From assembly GCF_001187725.1 (NCBI RefSeq), contig NZ_LGIQ01000009.1, positions 1,120,547 through 1,184,546 of the forward strand: 64,000 nucleotides of DNA, written 5' to 3'. The DNA is from Brevibacillus reuszeri (GTDB lineage: Bacteria; Bacillota; Bacilli; Brevibacillales; Brevibacillaceae). Both the position numbers and the translations under genes were made by a program. The notes beneath the pieces are model-generated. The model was not told the origin of the DNA. It worked only from the letters and a program-made list of their open reading frames with translations, and did not search any database. Shown piece by piece: positions 25,851 to 34,688 of this stretch. Numbering within the stretch: position 1 is the stretch's first letter; the number at the start of each line of letters is the position of its first letter.

Positions 25851-26710
25851 TTTTGACCTACACCTTCCCCATACAGCTGTTTAATCGTGTCCTCCGATGC
25901 GTGAAATACATGCTCGGCAGCCGGGAAGCTCCTTGCTTCTACTTCCTTTACATACGAAGCAACGGCGTCACGAATCGATTCTCCCACCTCGGCATAGCGC
26001 TTGACGAATTTGGGTGTCAACTGGGAAGCGTAACCAACCAGATCGTGGAAGACCAGGACTTGTCCATCGCAAGACGCACCTGCGCCAATACCGATGACAG
26101 GAATCTCGAGTTTTGAGGCGATCATCGCTGTTACCTCTTCTGGAACACATTCCAACACAATGGCAAATGCCCCAGCTTCCTGAATCACCAATGCTTCCTC
26201 CAGCATTTTTTTGGCCGCTTCGAGGCTTCTACCCTGTACTTTGTAGCCGCCAAGCTGATGAACTGCTTGTGGAGTAAGCCCGATATGTCCGACGACAGGA
26301 ATACCTGCCTGTACGCAGCGTGTAATGATAGGAGCCAGTTCACTGCCCCCCTCCATTTTCACAGCCTTGGCGAGTCCTTCCTGCATCAGTCGTCCTGCAT
26401 TTTTCACTGCTTCAGCGAGCGTCCCATGATAGCTCAAAAAAGGCAGGTCTGCTACAACAAATGCTCGCTTTGCCGCTCTCGTCACAGCTTTTGTGTGATG
26501 AATCATATCTTCCATCGTTACTGGAAGCGTCGAGTCATACCCTAGCACAACCATGCCGAGCGAATCTCCGACCAGAATCATGTCGACTCCTGCTTCCTCT
26601 ACGAGCTTCGCAGATGGATAATCATAAGCAGTCATCATTGTGATCGGCGTGCCAGTCTCTTTTTTCTTGCGAATGTCTGCGGTTGTTACTTGTTTCAATG
26701 CGTTTGCCAT
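25847..26710 (-). CDS. panB: 3-methyl-2-oxobutanoate hydroxymethyltransferase
   Basis: Makes ketopantoate from ketoisovalerate and methylene-tetrahydrofolate, first step to pantothenate. It is 287 aa, beta-barrel family. Seen: DSLGMVVLGYDSTLPVT near 48-64, ADLPFLSYHG near 87, HIGLTPQ near 140 and VIGIGAGASCDGQVLV near 200. Start ATG with GGAGA 8 nt upstream. First gene of panBCD, behind a leader with a terminator hairpin. Confidence 0.96.
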   Translation of the reverse strand: MANALKQVTTADIRKKKETGTPITMMTAYDYPSAKLVEEAGVDMILVGDSLGMVVLGYDSTLPVTMEDMIHHTKAVTRAAKRAFVVADLPFLSYHGTLAEAVKNAGRLMQEGLAKAVKMEGGSELAPIITRCVQAGIPVVGHIGLTPQAVHQLGGYKVQGRSLEAAKKMLEEALVIQEAGAFAIVLECVPEEVTAMIASKLEIPVIGIGAGASCDGQVLVFHDLVGYASQLTPKFVKRYAEVGESIRDAVASYVKEVEARSFPAAEHVFHASEDTIKQLYGEGVGQK

Positions 26711-26903
26711 TTTTCATTTCTCCCCGTACGCACCTAGCCTGTGGATTGTATGGAAAAATAAAACCTTCTCGCCGAATCGGGAGAAGGTTGTCCATGCCAA
26801 AGAGACATCTTGCGTCTTTACGGAATCCTTCTGTCTCGGTCCACATAGGCTCTGAGCAGATTTTTGTCCATACACCTATTGAATTAGCTATACACCAGAA
26901 CTG
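26711..26903 (-). promoter_or_regulatory. panB leader, candidate cis-regulatory RNA
   Basis: The 193 bases between the birA terminator and panB hold a second strong terminator hairpin (26753-26789) only 43 nt before the panB start, which makes sense only if a transcript begins upstream of it. The upstream part contains a small AAGAC/GTCTCTT hairpin and two copies of ATGGACAA. Weinberg and co-workers described a pan RNA motif in front of panB in Bacillus; I cannot verify that this leader matches its consensus. I found no convincing -35/-10 pair. Confidence 0.45.
26753..26789 (-). terminator. Terminator hairpin inside the panB leader
   Basis: Minus-strand ACCTTCTC / GAGAAGGT with CGATTCGG in the apical part, followed by TTTATTTTT. 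It lies between the birA terminator and panB and is a candidate attenuator. Confidence 0.8.
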
Positions 26904-26960
26904 AAAAAAATACTCCATGAGTACCGTTCACAAAAGCGATACGGTCTCCATTTGGAGTAT
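26904..26960 (-). terminator. Terminator of birA
   Basis: Minus-strand ATACTCC / GGAGTAT with an inner ACCGT/ACGGT stem, followed by seven Ts, 11 nt past the birA stop. Confidence 0.85.
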
Positions 26961-26970
26961 AGCAAAAGAT

Positions 26971-27954
26971 TCATTCATTTGCACGATAATTGACATCTGC
27001 CGAGTACACTTTGTGCATAATTCCCGCACGATCCTCAACCATAAGCACTCCTTCATCGTCCAATCCGACAGCTCGTCCTTCAAACATTTGGCTGATCGTC
27101 TGGACAGATACCCATCGTCCAATTGAATAGGAATGCTTCTCCCACTCTTGCTTTACACGCTGGAAGCCATGCTGCAAAAAGTGATCGTATTCCTCTTCAA
27201 AGTTGCGGCAAAACTGCTGGATAAAATCGACTCGCTTCACTTCATCACCTGATTCAATTCGCAGGGAGGTAGCGATTTCAGACAGCTCTTCCGGGAAATC
27301 AGATTGCACGCTGTTCGCATTCAGTCCAATTCCGATCACTAGATAGTTCACACGATCTGATTCCGCATTCAATTCTGTTAAAACGCCACATACCTTTTTG
27401 TCTCCGCAAAAAATGTCATTCGGCCACTTGATTTTTACAGGGACTCCTGTCTCCTCGCGAATCGTTCGGGCTATTGTTACCGCAGTCAAGAGAGTCATTT
27501 GTGGTGTTTTCGGAATCGGAATAGCAGGGCGGACAATGAGGCTCATCCAGATCCCGGTTCCTTTTGGAGAATGCCACGGGCGTCCCAGTCGTCCTCTTCC
27601 CCCTGTCTGCTGTTCGGCCAAAACCAGAGTTCCTTCTGGAGCACCTTTGGCGGCAGCCTCGTGCGCAAGCGGCTGGGTGGAGACGACTTCATCGTGGGCA
27701 AAGACGTTTTGTCCGATACGTGCTGTATGTAGGCCAGCCATAATTTCCGCTGCTGACAGACGGTCTGGAGCCACAATCAATCGATAGCCCGACTTGCGGA
27801 CTGCCTCTACCTCGTAACCATCCTTGCGCAGCTCTTCAATATGCTTCCATACAGCCGTGCGTGAGCAGCCACATGTCTGACTTAAATCTTCACCGGAAAT
27901 AAACTCTCCCGGATGATCACGAAACGCTTGCAATATCACCTGTTTAATGTTCAT
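26971..27954 (-). CDS. birA: Bifunctional biotin ligase / biotin operon repressor
   Basis: Transfers biotin to carrier proteins and represses biotin genes. About 327 aa. N-terminal helix-turn-helix (FISGEDLSQTCGCSRTAVWKHIEELRKDGY), central ligase domain with GGRGRLGRPWHSPKGTG (biotinyl-AMP loop) and KWPNDIFCGDKKVCG, and a C-terminal SH3-like domain. ATG at 27954 with AGAGG 9 nt upstream is preferred over the TTG at 27963. The start overlaps the end of cca by 11 nt. Confidence 0.95.
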   Translation of the reverse strand: MNIKQVILQAFRDHPGEFISGEDLSQTCGCSRTAVWKHIEELRKDGYEVEAVRKSGYRLIVAPDRLSAAEIMAGLHTARIGQNVFAHDEVVSTQPLAHEAAAKGAPEGTLVLAEQQTGGRGRLGRPWHSPKGTGIWMSLIVRPAIPIPKTPQMTLLTAVTIARTIREETGVPVKIKWPNDIFCGDKKVCGVLTELNAESDRVNYLVIGIGLNANSVQSDFPEELSEIATSLRIESGDEVKRVDFIQQFCRNFEEEYDHFLQHGFQRVKQEWEKHSYSIGRWVSVQTISQMFEGRAVGLDDEGVLMVEDRAGIMHKVYSADVNYRANE

Positions 27955-29167
27955 GATTGGCAACCTCTTTCTTTGCAGCCTCGATCAAGGCTTCAGGCGT
28001 ATTCGGCAACCCATGTAAAGCGGTTTGGACCAATAGGACATTCAGTACCTGCATAATCCACTCGCCAGGCTTCTTTTGCAGGGCGATTTGCAGATCCAAG
28101 CCTGATACAGCGAGCTCCTTTACTTTCTTCACAGGCATATGCTCATAAACCGTCTCAAGCACCTGCGCAGATTGGGTGTCCCTCTCGTTTGACCAGCATG
28201 TCTGCAGTAATTCTTCAAGCGCTTGACATGTTTCCCAGCCTTCCGCCAAAAGCAACGGGCCCCAGTCAACCTCTTGGGGACGATCCCATTCTACCCCGAG
28301 CAGACAGAGCAATCGGACAAAACTGACAATCATGTCTGTTTCTCGATTGGACATGCGCAAATAGCCGCACACCTCTTTGGCTTCTTTATGCGTGAAGCCT
28401 GCCGCGTACATCAGCAACGACCATTTTTGCACGAGGGTAGGAAGTCTTGTGAGTCTCCTTACTTGTTCTCCTGATTGGTCAAACATTCGATCTAAGCCCG
28501 GAGAAAAAGCAAGCAGCCTGGTCTTTGTTAGTAATTGGCAGCCTAGCTGGACTCCTGAACTGCTTATCGTTTTGTTCAATTCCTCCCGTACCCGTTCGAC
28601 TGCAATATACGATAGCAGAGGAGCTGTGTCTTTCATTGCCGAAAGCGTTTCTTCCTCGATCGAGAAGCCTAACTGTGCCGCAAAACGCACCCCTCTCAAG
28701 AGTCGCAAAGCATCCTCCTGAAAACGCTCGGAAGCAGTGCCTACCGCCCGTATGAGGCAGGCTTTTAAATCTGCTCTGCCTCCAAACGGGTCCTGCAGAT
28801 TTCCGTTCCTATCCATCGCCATCGCATTTATTGTAAAATCACGCCGCTCCAAGTCCAAACGCAGCTGTGCAACAAATTGAACATCCACCGGCCGACGGTA
28901 ATCCTCGTACTTTCCTTCAGTCCGATAGGTTGTGACCTCAAATAATTGCTTTTCGATTTTCACAGAAACCGTGCCATGCTTGAGCCCGGTCGGAACATGG
29001 TCAGGAAATAGACGCATCACGTCGCCAGGATGGGCATTCGTACATATATCTATATCGTGCACAGGTCTGTTTAAGAGCCAGTCGCGGACGCAGCCACCGA
29101 CGAAATAAGCCTCAAATCCGTTCTCCTCCAACGTTTCCAGCACACGTTTTGCCAATTCGACAACCAA
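27944..29167 (-). CDS. cca: CCA tRNA nucleotidyltransferase
   Basis: Adds and repairs the CCA 3' end of tRNAs. Class II enzyme of about 407 aa. Catalytic motifs FVGGCVRDWLLNRPVHDIDI near residues 22-41 and the RRDFTINAMAMD motif near 110; helical body behind. TTG start at 29167 with AAGGAGG 8 nt upstream and a beginning MVVELAKRVLETLEENG typical for the family; the upstream extension to 29221 lacks a ribosome site. Confidence 0.94.
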   Translation of the reverse strand: MVVELAKRVLETLEENGFEAYFVGGCVRDWLLNRPVHDIDICTNAHPGDVMRLFPDHVPTGLKHGTVSVKIEKQLFEVTTYRTEGKYEDYRRPVDVQFVAQLRLDLERRDFTINAMAMDRNGNLQDPFGGRADLKACLIRAVGTASERFQEDALRLLRGVRFAAQLGFSIEEETLSAMKDTAPLLSYIAVERVREELNKTISSSGVQLGCQLLTKTRLLAFSPGLDRMFDQSGEQVRRLTRLPTLVQKWSLLMYAAGFTHKEAKEVCGYLRMSNRETDMIVSFVRLLCLLGVEWDRPQEVDWGPLLLAEGWETCQALEELLQTCWSNERDTQSAQVLETVYEHMPVKKVKELAVSGLDLQIALQKKPGEWIMQVLNVLLVQTALHGLPNTPEALIEAAKKEVANHEH

Positions 29168-29283
29168 TCCTGTTCCCTCCTTCCCACGCCGTCCGCAATA
29201 GATTATCAGGAGGCGATTCACTTGAGATTTTTATACGGATTGTTCATCCTTATATCCAAAGCTGTTCAGCTCGTGAAAGGTAA

Positions 29284-30399
29284 CTAACTAAGCATTTGCT
29301 CATAAAGCGCTTCGTACTGGGAAGCGATTCTTTCGTGACAAAACGTCGTGCAAGAACGCTCAATACTGTTCTTGGAAAATGTCTGATATAACTCATCATT
29401 TTTTAACAATTGAATAGCCGCCTGAGCCATTCCTTCCACGTCACCAATCGGGCGCAAGAAACCGCAGACACCGTCGATCACAACCTCTGGCAATCCCCCT
29501 GCCACTGTCGCCACAACAGGAACACCACATGCCATCGCTTCTAAGGCAACAAGGCCGAAGCTTTCTTTCTCTGAGGGTAAAAGCATCAGATCTGCCATGG
29601 AGAGAACTTCGGCCACGTCCTCTTGTTTTCCCAGGAAGCATACATCATCGGTCAATCCTCGCTCGGCAATCATCTTTCTCACAGCGCCCATTTCCGGTCC
29701 TTCTCCAATCAGGATCAGTCTGGCTGGCATTTCTTCTTGGACCTTCGAAAAAATATCAATAACATCCGGTACTCTTTTTACAGGACGGAAGTTGGAGATG
29801 TGCATTAGAATTTTTTCGCCGTTCGGAGCGAACACTTTTTTCAGCTCGCTAACCTCTTTTGGATAATAGCGCCGTTTATCCACAAAATTGTAGATAGGAA
29901 CGATCTCTTTTTCCACATGCAGCAGTTCATTGGTTTGGTCGATCAAATCCTTGGAAACTGCCGTCACCATATCGCTTCGCTCGATTCCAAATCGGATCAT
30001 ATCGCTGAGATTAGAATCATAACCCAAAACGGTTATATCCGTTCCGTGGAGTGTCGTCACAATCTTGAGATGGTCGCCTACCATTTGCTTCGCCAAAAAT
30101 GCACATAACGCATGCGGGACTGCATAATGCACATGCAATAAATCCAGTTTTTCGTTTTTCGCGACTTGTGCCATCCTATTTGCCAAGGTCAAGTCATAGG
30201 GTGGATATTTAAATACATCGTAGTTGTTCACTTCGACTTCATGATAAAAAATATTCGGGTGAAAGGCACCCAAACGAAACGGCATTCCGCCAGTAATAAA
30301 ATGCACCTGGTGGCCCCGTTCTGCCAATAATTTCCCCAATTCAGTCGCCACAACGCCGGACCCACCTAATGAGGGGTAGCAAGTAATGCCGATGTTCAT
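29284..30399 (-). CDS. bshA: N-acetyl-alpha-D-glucosaminyl L-malate synthase
   Basis: First step of bacillithiol synthesis: joins UDP-GlcNAc and L-malate. It is 371 aa, GT-B fold. Seen: MNIGITCYPSLGGSGVVATELG at the N terminus (glycine loop), HVHYAVPHA near 96, LHGTDITVLG near 118, and E-x7-E in EKESFGLVALEAMACGVPVV near 280. Followed by cca and preceded by bshB1, same order as in B. subtilis. Confidence 0.95.
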   Translation of the reverse strand: MNIGITCYPSLGGSGVVATELGKLLAERGHQVHFITGGMPFRLGAFHPNIFYHEVEVNNYDVFKYPPYDLTLANRMAQVAKNEKLDLLHVHYAVPHALCAFLAKQMVGDHLKIVTTLHGTDITVLGYDSNLSDMIRFGIERSDMVTAVSKDLIDQTNELLHVEKEIVPIYNFVDKRRYYPKEVSELKKVFAPNGEKILMHISNFRPVKRVPDVIDIFSKVQEEMPARLILIGEGPEMGAVRKMIAERGLTDDVCFLGKQEDVAEVLSMADLMLLPSEKESFGLVALEAMACGVPVVATVAGGLPEVVIDGVCGFLRPIGDVEGMAQAAIQLLKNDELYQTFSKNSIERSCTTFCHERIASQYEALYEQMLS

Positions 30400-30418
30400 G
30401 TCTGGATGTCACTCCTTC

Positions 30419-31114
30419 TTACAGGGTGGTCAAAACGTATGGAGCTGCACTCACAAAGCCTTCTGCGAGAGCTACACCTGCTTGCTGACCAAATAAACGT
30501 TCGCGATACTCCACCATTTCTAAATATCCATTCGTGAGTGGGGTCTGCACACTGCCCTCTTCCAGCTCAAATTGGCTGCGATAACAGCGAAGTACTTCCA
30601 TTTTTTCCGGGTAAATGGGCGTTACGTCGACGACCATTTGAGGAGTCACCGTTGAATTAATAAAATAGTAAAGAAGCTGCTTTGGTCGATATGCCTCCAC
30701 AGAAGAATCCGATTGATATTTGCGGATGCCTGCATTAAAGACAGCCTCACGAACAATCCGACTGACACTTTCATGATCGGGATGACGATCGGAAAAGTAT
30801 GGAGCCAGAACCATTTTCGGGCGTGTTTGCCGAATGAGCCAAGCAACACGACTAATCGCATCTTCACGCACCTGTTCCAATCCACGATCTGGCAACCCAA
30901 AATTGAACCGCTCCGTTATACCCATAAGCTTATCTGCAGCTTGTGCCTCTTGCTGTCTACGTTCTACATTCCCATTAGATGACAGCTCGGCATAGGTCAA
31001 ATCCAGAATTCCTACGCGTTGCCCTTGCTTGGCAGCCAAAATAAGACTGCCAGCTGCTCCAATTTCGACATCGTCGGGATGGGCTCCGATTGCAAGGATA
31101 TCGAGTGAACTCAT
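30419..31114 (-). CDS. bshB1: Bacillithiol biosynthesis deacetylase
   Basis: Zinc-dependent deacetylation of GlcNAc-malate, second step of bacillithiol synthesis. 231 aa of the PIG-L/LmbE family. Metal motif AIGAHPDDVEIG at residues 7-18 and second motif SDRHPDHESVSRIV near 108. Overlaps mgsA end by 4 nt (ATGA junction). Confidence 0.95.
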   Translation of the reverse strand: MSSLDILAIGAHPDDVEIGAAGSLILAAKQGQRVGILDLTYAELSSNGNVERRQQEAQAADKLMGITERFNFGLPDRGLEQVREDAISRVAWLIRQTRPKMVLAPYFSDRHPDHESVSRIVREAVFNAGIRKYQSDSSVEAYRPKQLLYYFINSTVTPQMVVDVTPIYPEKMEVLRCYRSQFELEEGSVQTPLTNGYLEMVEYRERLFGQQAGVALAEGFVSAAPYVLTTL

Positions 31115-31521
31115 GATTCCTTCTCCTTATGGACCACTTCGCGCCAGTCTAATTCCCCACGCTCCAATGCTTTCAGCATAATCTCGGCTGAGCCTAAATT
31201 GGTCGCAACCGGTATCTTATGAACATCACAGAGACGAATCAATGCAATGATATCTGGTTCGTGTGGCTGAGAAGTAAGGGGATCACGCAAGAAAATAATC
31301 AAATCCATCTCATTACGTGCTATCATCGCTCCGATTTGTTGGTCCCCTCCGAGAGGTCCAGACAGAAAACGGGTGAGCTGTAGTGAAGTAGCTGCCATGA
31401 TTCGTGATCCGGTAGTGCCTGTTGCGTACAAGTCGTGCTCTGCCAAGATGTTTTCGTAGGCCATAGCCAGTTGGACAATCTCTTCCTTCATTCGATCGTG
31501 GGCTATTAAAGCAATTTTCAC
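31111..31521 (-). CDS. mgsA: Methylglyoxal synthase
   Basis: Converts dihydroxyacetone phosphate to methylglyoxal, a bypass for phosphate-limited glycolysis. It is 136 aa from a GTG at 31521 with AGAGG 5-6 nt upstream. Seen: IALIAHDRMKEE at the N terminus, ATGTTGSRI (phosphate loop), SGPLGGDQQIGAMI with the catalytic Asp, and FLRDPLTSQPHEPD. Next to bshB1 and dapB as in B. subtilis. Confidence 0.95.
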   Translation of the reverse strand: MKIALIAHDRMKEEIVQLAMAYENILAEHDLYATGTTGSRIMAATSLQLTRFLSGPLGGDQQIGAMIARNEMDLIIFLRDPLTSQPHEPDIIALIRLCDVHKIPVATNLGSAEIMLKALERGELDWREVVHKEKES

Positions 31522-31569
31522 GCAAACCTCTCCCCTATTCTTCACTAGAGAATGCATTTAAACGAACGT

Positions 31570-32322
31570 TTAATCAATCAAATGTTCCAGACCGTAGATG
31601 AGACCGTTCATATTCATTACTGCTTTGATCGCCATATTTACACCTGGCATGAATGACTCACGGTTAATCGAATCGTGTCTGATGGACAACGTTTGGCCAG
31701 TCGCACCAAAAAGCACTTCCTGGTGAGCAACCATACCCGGCAAGCGAACACTATGAATACGGAATCCTTCGTAATCAGCACCACGTGCCCCCGGAATCGT
31801 TTCTACTTCTTCAGGATGTCCCTGCTTCATCTCTTCCCGAACCGCTGCAATCATTTCTGCCGTCTTCAGTGCAGTTCCACTTGGTGCATCCAGCTTGCGA
31901 TCATGATGCAGCTCAATAATTTCAACATGAGGCATATATTTTGCAGCCATAGCGGAAAATTTCATACACAGGATCGCACCGATTGCAAAGTTTGGTGCAA
32001 TGATTCCGCCCAAACCCGCTTCTTTATAGCGACTGGTCATTTCTTGCAGCTGCTCCGGTGTCAGCCCAGTTGTTCCTACTACAGGTCTAACTCCATGAGC
32101 AAGGCAAAGCTCCATATGACGATACACACTGTGCGGGGTGGTGAAATCGACGAGTACATCCGGTTTCATTTCTTCGAGTTGCGCGATTACTCCTGCATCG
32201 TCCACCCGTGTATCCAAATTTCCGGTGAATACGAGCTCGGCATCTGTGCCCAGCATTTTCACGACTTCTTGGCCCATTCGGCCATTTGCCCCCGCTACCG
32301 CTACACGAATTTGATTACTCAT
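31570..32322 (-). CDS. dapB: 4-hydroxy-tetrahydrodipicolinate reductase
   Basis: NAD(P)H-dependent step of lysine, diaminopimelate and dipicolinate synthesis. It is 250 aa. Rossmann motif VAGANGRMGQEV at 9-20, DFTTPHSV near 84, and the catalytic ELHHDRKLDAPSGTA near 140-154. Its start overlaps the upstream MazG-type gene by 4 nt. Confidence 0.96.
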   Translation of the reverse strand: MSNQIRVAVAGANGRMGQEVVKMLGTDAELVFTGNLDTRVDDAGVIAQLEEMKPDVLVDFTTPHSVYRHMELCLAHGVRPVVGTTGLTPEQLQEMTSRYKEAGLGGIIAPNFAIGAILCMKFSAMAAKYMPHVEIIELHHDRKLDAPSGTALKTAEMIAAVREEMKQGHPEEVETIPGARGADYEGFRIHSVRLPGMVAHQEVLFGATGQTLSIRHDSINRESFMPGVNMAIKAVMNMNGLIYGLEHLID

Positions 32323-32663
32323 TCTGTTTCGTTCTCCTCTATTCTCGTCCAGCGATCTTTATCGCGTGTGTTAAATTTGTGCATAATACGATCAAAGGCC
32401 TCTTGCAGATCAATCCCGAGGGAATTCGCAAAACAGATCACAATGAAGAGTACATCTCCCAGCTCTTCCTCGACTGTTTTTTCGCCCTCGTCCTTTTTCT
32501 TAGGCTTTTCACCGTAAAAATGGTTAATCTCCCTCGCTAGCTCGCCTACTTCTTCTGTCATCCTCGCGAGCATAGCAAGCGGAGAAAAATAGCCTTCCTT
32601 GAATTGCGATATGTACTGATCTACTTCCTGTTGCATCTCCTGTATGGTCTTTTGCCGTTCCAT
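32319..32663 (-). CDS. ypjD: MazG-type nucleotide pyrophosphohydrolase (YpjD-like)
   Basis: Small all-helical nucleotide pyrophosphohydrolase of 114 aa, substrate unknown. The metal motif is E-E-x-x-E (MTEEVGELAREINH near 34-47) with a later E-E-x-x-D (TVEEELGDVLFIVI) about 25 residues on. ATG 32663 has AAGGAG 7 nt upstream. Followed directly by dapB with a 4-nt overlap; same order as ypjD-dapB in B. subtilis. Confidence 0.92.
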   Translation of the reverse strand: MERQKTIQEMQQEVDQYISQFKEGYFSPLAMLARMTEEVGELAREINHFYGEKPKKKDEGEKTVEEELGDVLFIVICFANSLGIDLQEAFDRIMHKFNTRDKDRWTRIEENETE

Positions 32664-32704
32664 CGGGTCACTCCTTTTCCTTCTCTTACTTCTCTCTTTC
32701 ACCT

Positions 32705-32733
32705 ATCGTACCCGAAAAGGCTGCGTTTGCCAA
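32705..32733 (-). promoter_or_regulatory. Possible promoter of the ypjD-dapB-mgsA-bsh unit
   Basis: Minus-strand TTGGCA and TACGAT separated by 17 nt, about 40 nt upstream of ypjD. Partial match to sigma-A consensus. Further upstream, toward the divergent YitT gene, GTGTGACC occurs twice 12 bases apart (32799-32818). Confidence 0.35.
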
Positions 32734-32884
32734 ATCTGAAGTACTGAGCCTTCCAACATATGGACAATTCAAGATTTGTTCCTATATAATGGCATTCGTG
32801 TGACCCGTTGTGTGACCTTTGAATTACCTGCATCTCATGTCGATCGGATCCATTTTGGCTTCGATTGGCGAACAGGAGGACATT

Positions 32885-33742
32885 ATGAATCATCGTATGA
32901 AAAGCATCATCGCCATCATTATCGGTTCTGCCATTATGGGGTTCGGAATCAATGCCTTCAACATCCCGAATCACTTGGCCGAAGGTGGAATCACAGGTAT
33001 CAGCATTTTGATCAAGCTGTTGTTTCCCGCTGTGGATCAGGGTGTCGTCTTTTTCGCTCTGAACATACCGTTATTTTTTCTCGGTTGGAAGATTCTTGGA
33101 AGAACCTCGTTTTTTTACACGATTTTAGGAACCGTCTCGCTATCCGTTTTCCTCTCTGTCTTTGATGGTGTACTCCCCCTCCCGATGCAAGATCGGCTAC
33201 TCGCTTCTTTATACGCAGGTGTTGCTGTCGGTGTAGGTCTCGGAATCATTTTTCGTTATGGGGGTACGACTGGTGGTGTCGACATCATTGCCCGTCTGCT
33301 GCAAAAGTATATGGGTGTCAGCATGGGACGGACGCTATTCTTAGGTGACATCCTGGTTATTGGTGCCTCTCTGTTTTATCTCAATCTGGAAAGTGCAATG
33401 TATACGCTCGTTGTTGTCTTTATTGCCGCTCGCGTGATTGACTTCTTGCAGGATGGTGCGTATGCAGGCAAAGCTTTGACGATCATCTCCAATCACGCGG
33501 AAAGCATTTCTGCACAAATTCTTGATTTGGGGCGCGGTGTGACCCTTCTCGCTGGTAAAGGTGCCTATTCTGGTGAAGACAAAAAAGTAATTTATGTTGT
33601 CGTTAGCCGCAACGAAGTGATGCGCTTTAAAAATATCGTTCAGGAAATCGATCCCCATGCCTTTGTGATCGTAAACGACGTGCACGAGGTACTCGGAGAA
33701 GGCTTCACGCTGGATGAAAATAAAAAGCCGATTCATCAGTAA
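32885..33742 (+). CDS. ypjC: YitT-family (DUF161/DUF2179) membrane protein
   Basis: 285 aa with five or six membrane segments in the first two thirds and a cytosolic DUF2179 domain at the end (VTLLAGKGAYSGEDKKVIYVVVSR). GGITGISILIKLLFP and RYGGTTGGVDIIARLLQKY are family signatures. Transport or export role not established. ATG 32885 has AGGAGG 5 nt upstream. It is one of only two plus-strand genes called here and sits where B. subtilis has ypjC, between ypjB and ypjD. Confidence 0.86.
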   Translation: MNHRMKSIIAIIIGSAIMGFGINAFNIPNHLAEGGITGISILIKLLFPAVDQGVVFFALNIPLFFLGWKILGRTSFFYTILGTVSLSVFLSVFDGVLPLPMQDRLLASLYAGVAVGVGLGIIFRYGGTTGGVDIIARLLQKYMGVSMGRTLFLGDILVIGASLFYLNLESAMYTLVVVFIAARVIDFLQDGAYAGKALTIISNHAESISAQILDLGRGVTLLAGKGAYSGEDKKVIYVVVSRNEVMRFKNIVQEIDPHAFVIVNDVHEVLGEGFTLDENKKPIHQ

Positions 33743-33772
33743 TTTTTCATCATGACTATCGTTTAAAACACC

Positions 33773-33808
33773 AAAAAACCTTGCCGCTGATTCATGGCAA
33801 GGTTTTTA
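33773..33808. terminator. Bidirectional terminator between ypjC and ypjB
   Basis: AAAAAACCTTGCC / GGCAAGGTTTTT: the stem is flanked by A and T tracts so it can stop both converging genes. Confidence 0.9.
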
Positions 33809-33824
33809 TCCATTTTGTTCCTTT

Positions 33825-34640
33825 TCAAGCAGATCGAATCTCTCCATCGTACTTCTTCCAGGCAACGTATGACAAAGCGATCAACAGTGCTATTGCCACA
33901 GACAGAACCATGACCATAGGCGAATCCGGGCGCATCATGAGTCTGGCAAATGTACTCTCCTCTGCCCCCACAAAAGCTATTTGCATCGATCCGTTCAGAT
34001 CGCGCAAGGCTTCCCGTACAACCTGCCAATCCATTTTCGTGTTTCTCATTTCTTTATAAATCACATCATAGGCATTCGCCAAAGAAACCATCTGTTCTTC
34101 TGGAAGCTGAATACTCATTGCCGGTTTGATTGCCAAGAACAAGCGATAGTTTTCATCAAACTGCTCACGAAATTGAAAAAAGTTTCTTTCCACTGCCGAT
34201 TGCTGCAGATTTTGCACTTGATTGGCGAGGGAAGGATAATAGCTACGCCACATCGGCTGTTGAATATGCGTAAGCGCATCAATTGCCACACGGACTTGTG
34301 TCGCATGCCAGAGCAGCTGTTGTTCACTCACGTTTGTCGATGCAAAGCTTTTTTTGGCAGCCAAAATGGACTGCGTGACAGCATTGAGGCTTTCAATTCG
34401 AATGGGTACAGGCAAGTGTTGATTCGGGAATCTATCAGCCAACTCGACAATTCTCTGCTGTGCCCCCTCCAGATCACCTTTCTTTGCGAATGTAAGCAGC
34501 TCATGTGCAATTTGATCCAGTGCAGCCAGCTGTTTCTCCTCTATCGGTTGATCCAGCTTGGAATAAAGATTGTGGATGGGCCACGATAAAAATAGACCAA
34601 TCATGAGGAAAAACAATAAAAATCGGATGTTTTTCTTCAA
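33825..34640 (-). CDS. ypjB: Sporulation protein YpjB
   Basis: 271 aa with an N-terminal membrane or signal segment (LLFFLMIGLFLSWPIH), a helical external domain of about 200 residues, and a C-terminal membrane segment (VMVLSVAIALLIALSYVAW) followed by a short cytosolic tail. Family known as sporulation-associated from B. subtilis; molecular function not known. TTG start with AAGGAGG 9 nt upstream. Downstream of ypjA. Confidence 0.82.
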   Translation of the reverse strand: MKKNIRFLLFFLMIGLFLSWPIHNLYSKLDQPIEEKQLAALDQIAHELLTFAKKGDLEGAQQRIVELADRFPNQHLPVPIRIESLNAVTQSILAAKKSFASTNVSEQQLLWHATQVRVAIDALTHIQQPMWRSYYPSLANQVQNLQQSAVERNFFQFREQFDENYRLFLAIKPAMSIQLPEEQMVSLANAYDVIYKEMRNTKMDWQVVREALRDLNGSMQIAFVGAEESTFARLMMRPDSPMVMVLSVAIALLIALSYVAWKKYDGEIRSA

Positions 34641-34688
34641 CGCAAAAAACCTCCTTCCCTTTTAAAGCGTATGGAAAGGAGGACAAGA

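Noticed and set aside
31675..32517. 280-codon plus-strand frame opposite dapB and ypjD
   Set aside because: Antisense shadow; product is Cys/His/Arg-rich with no fold and no start signal.
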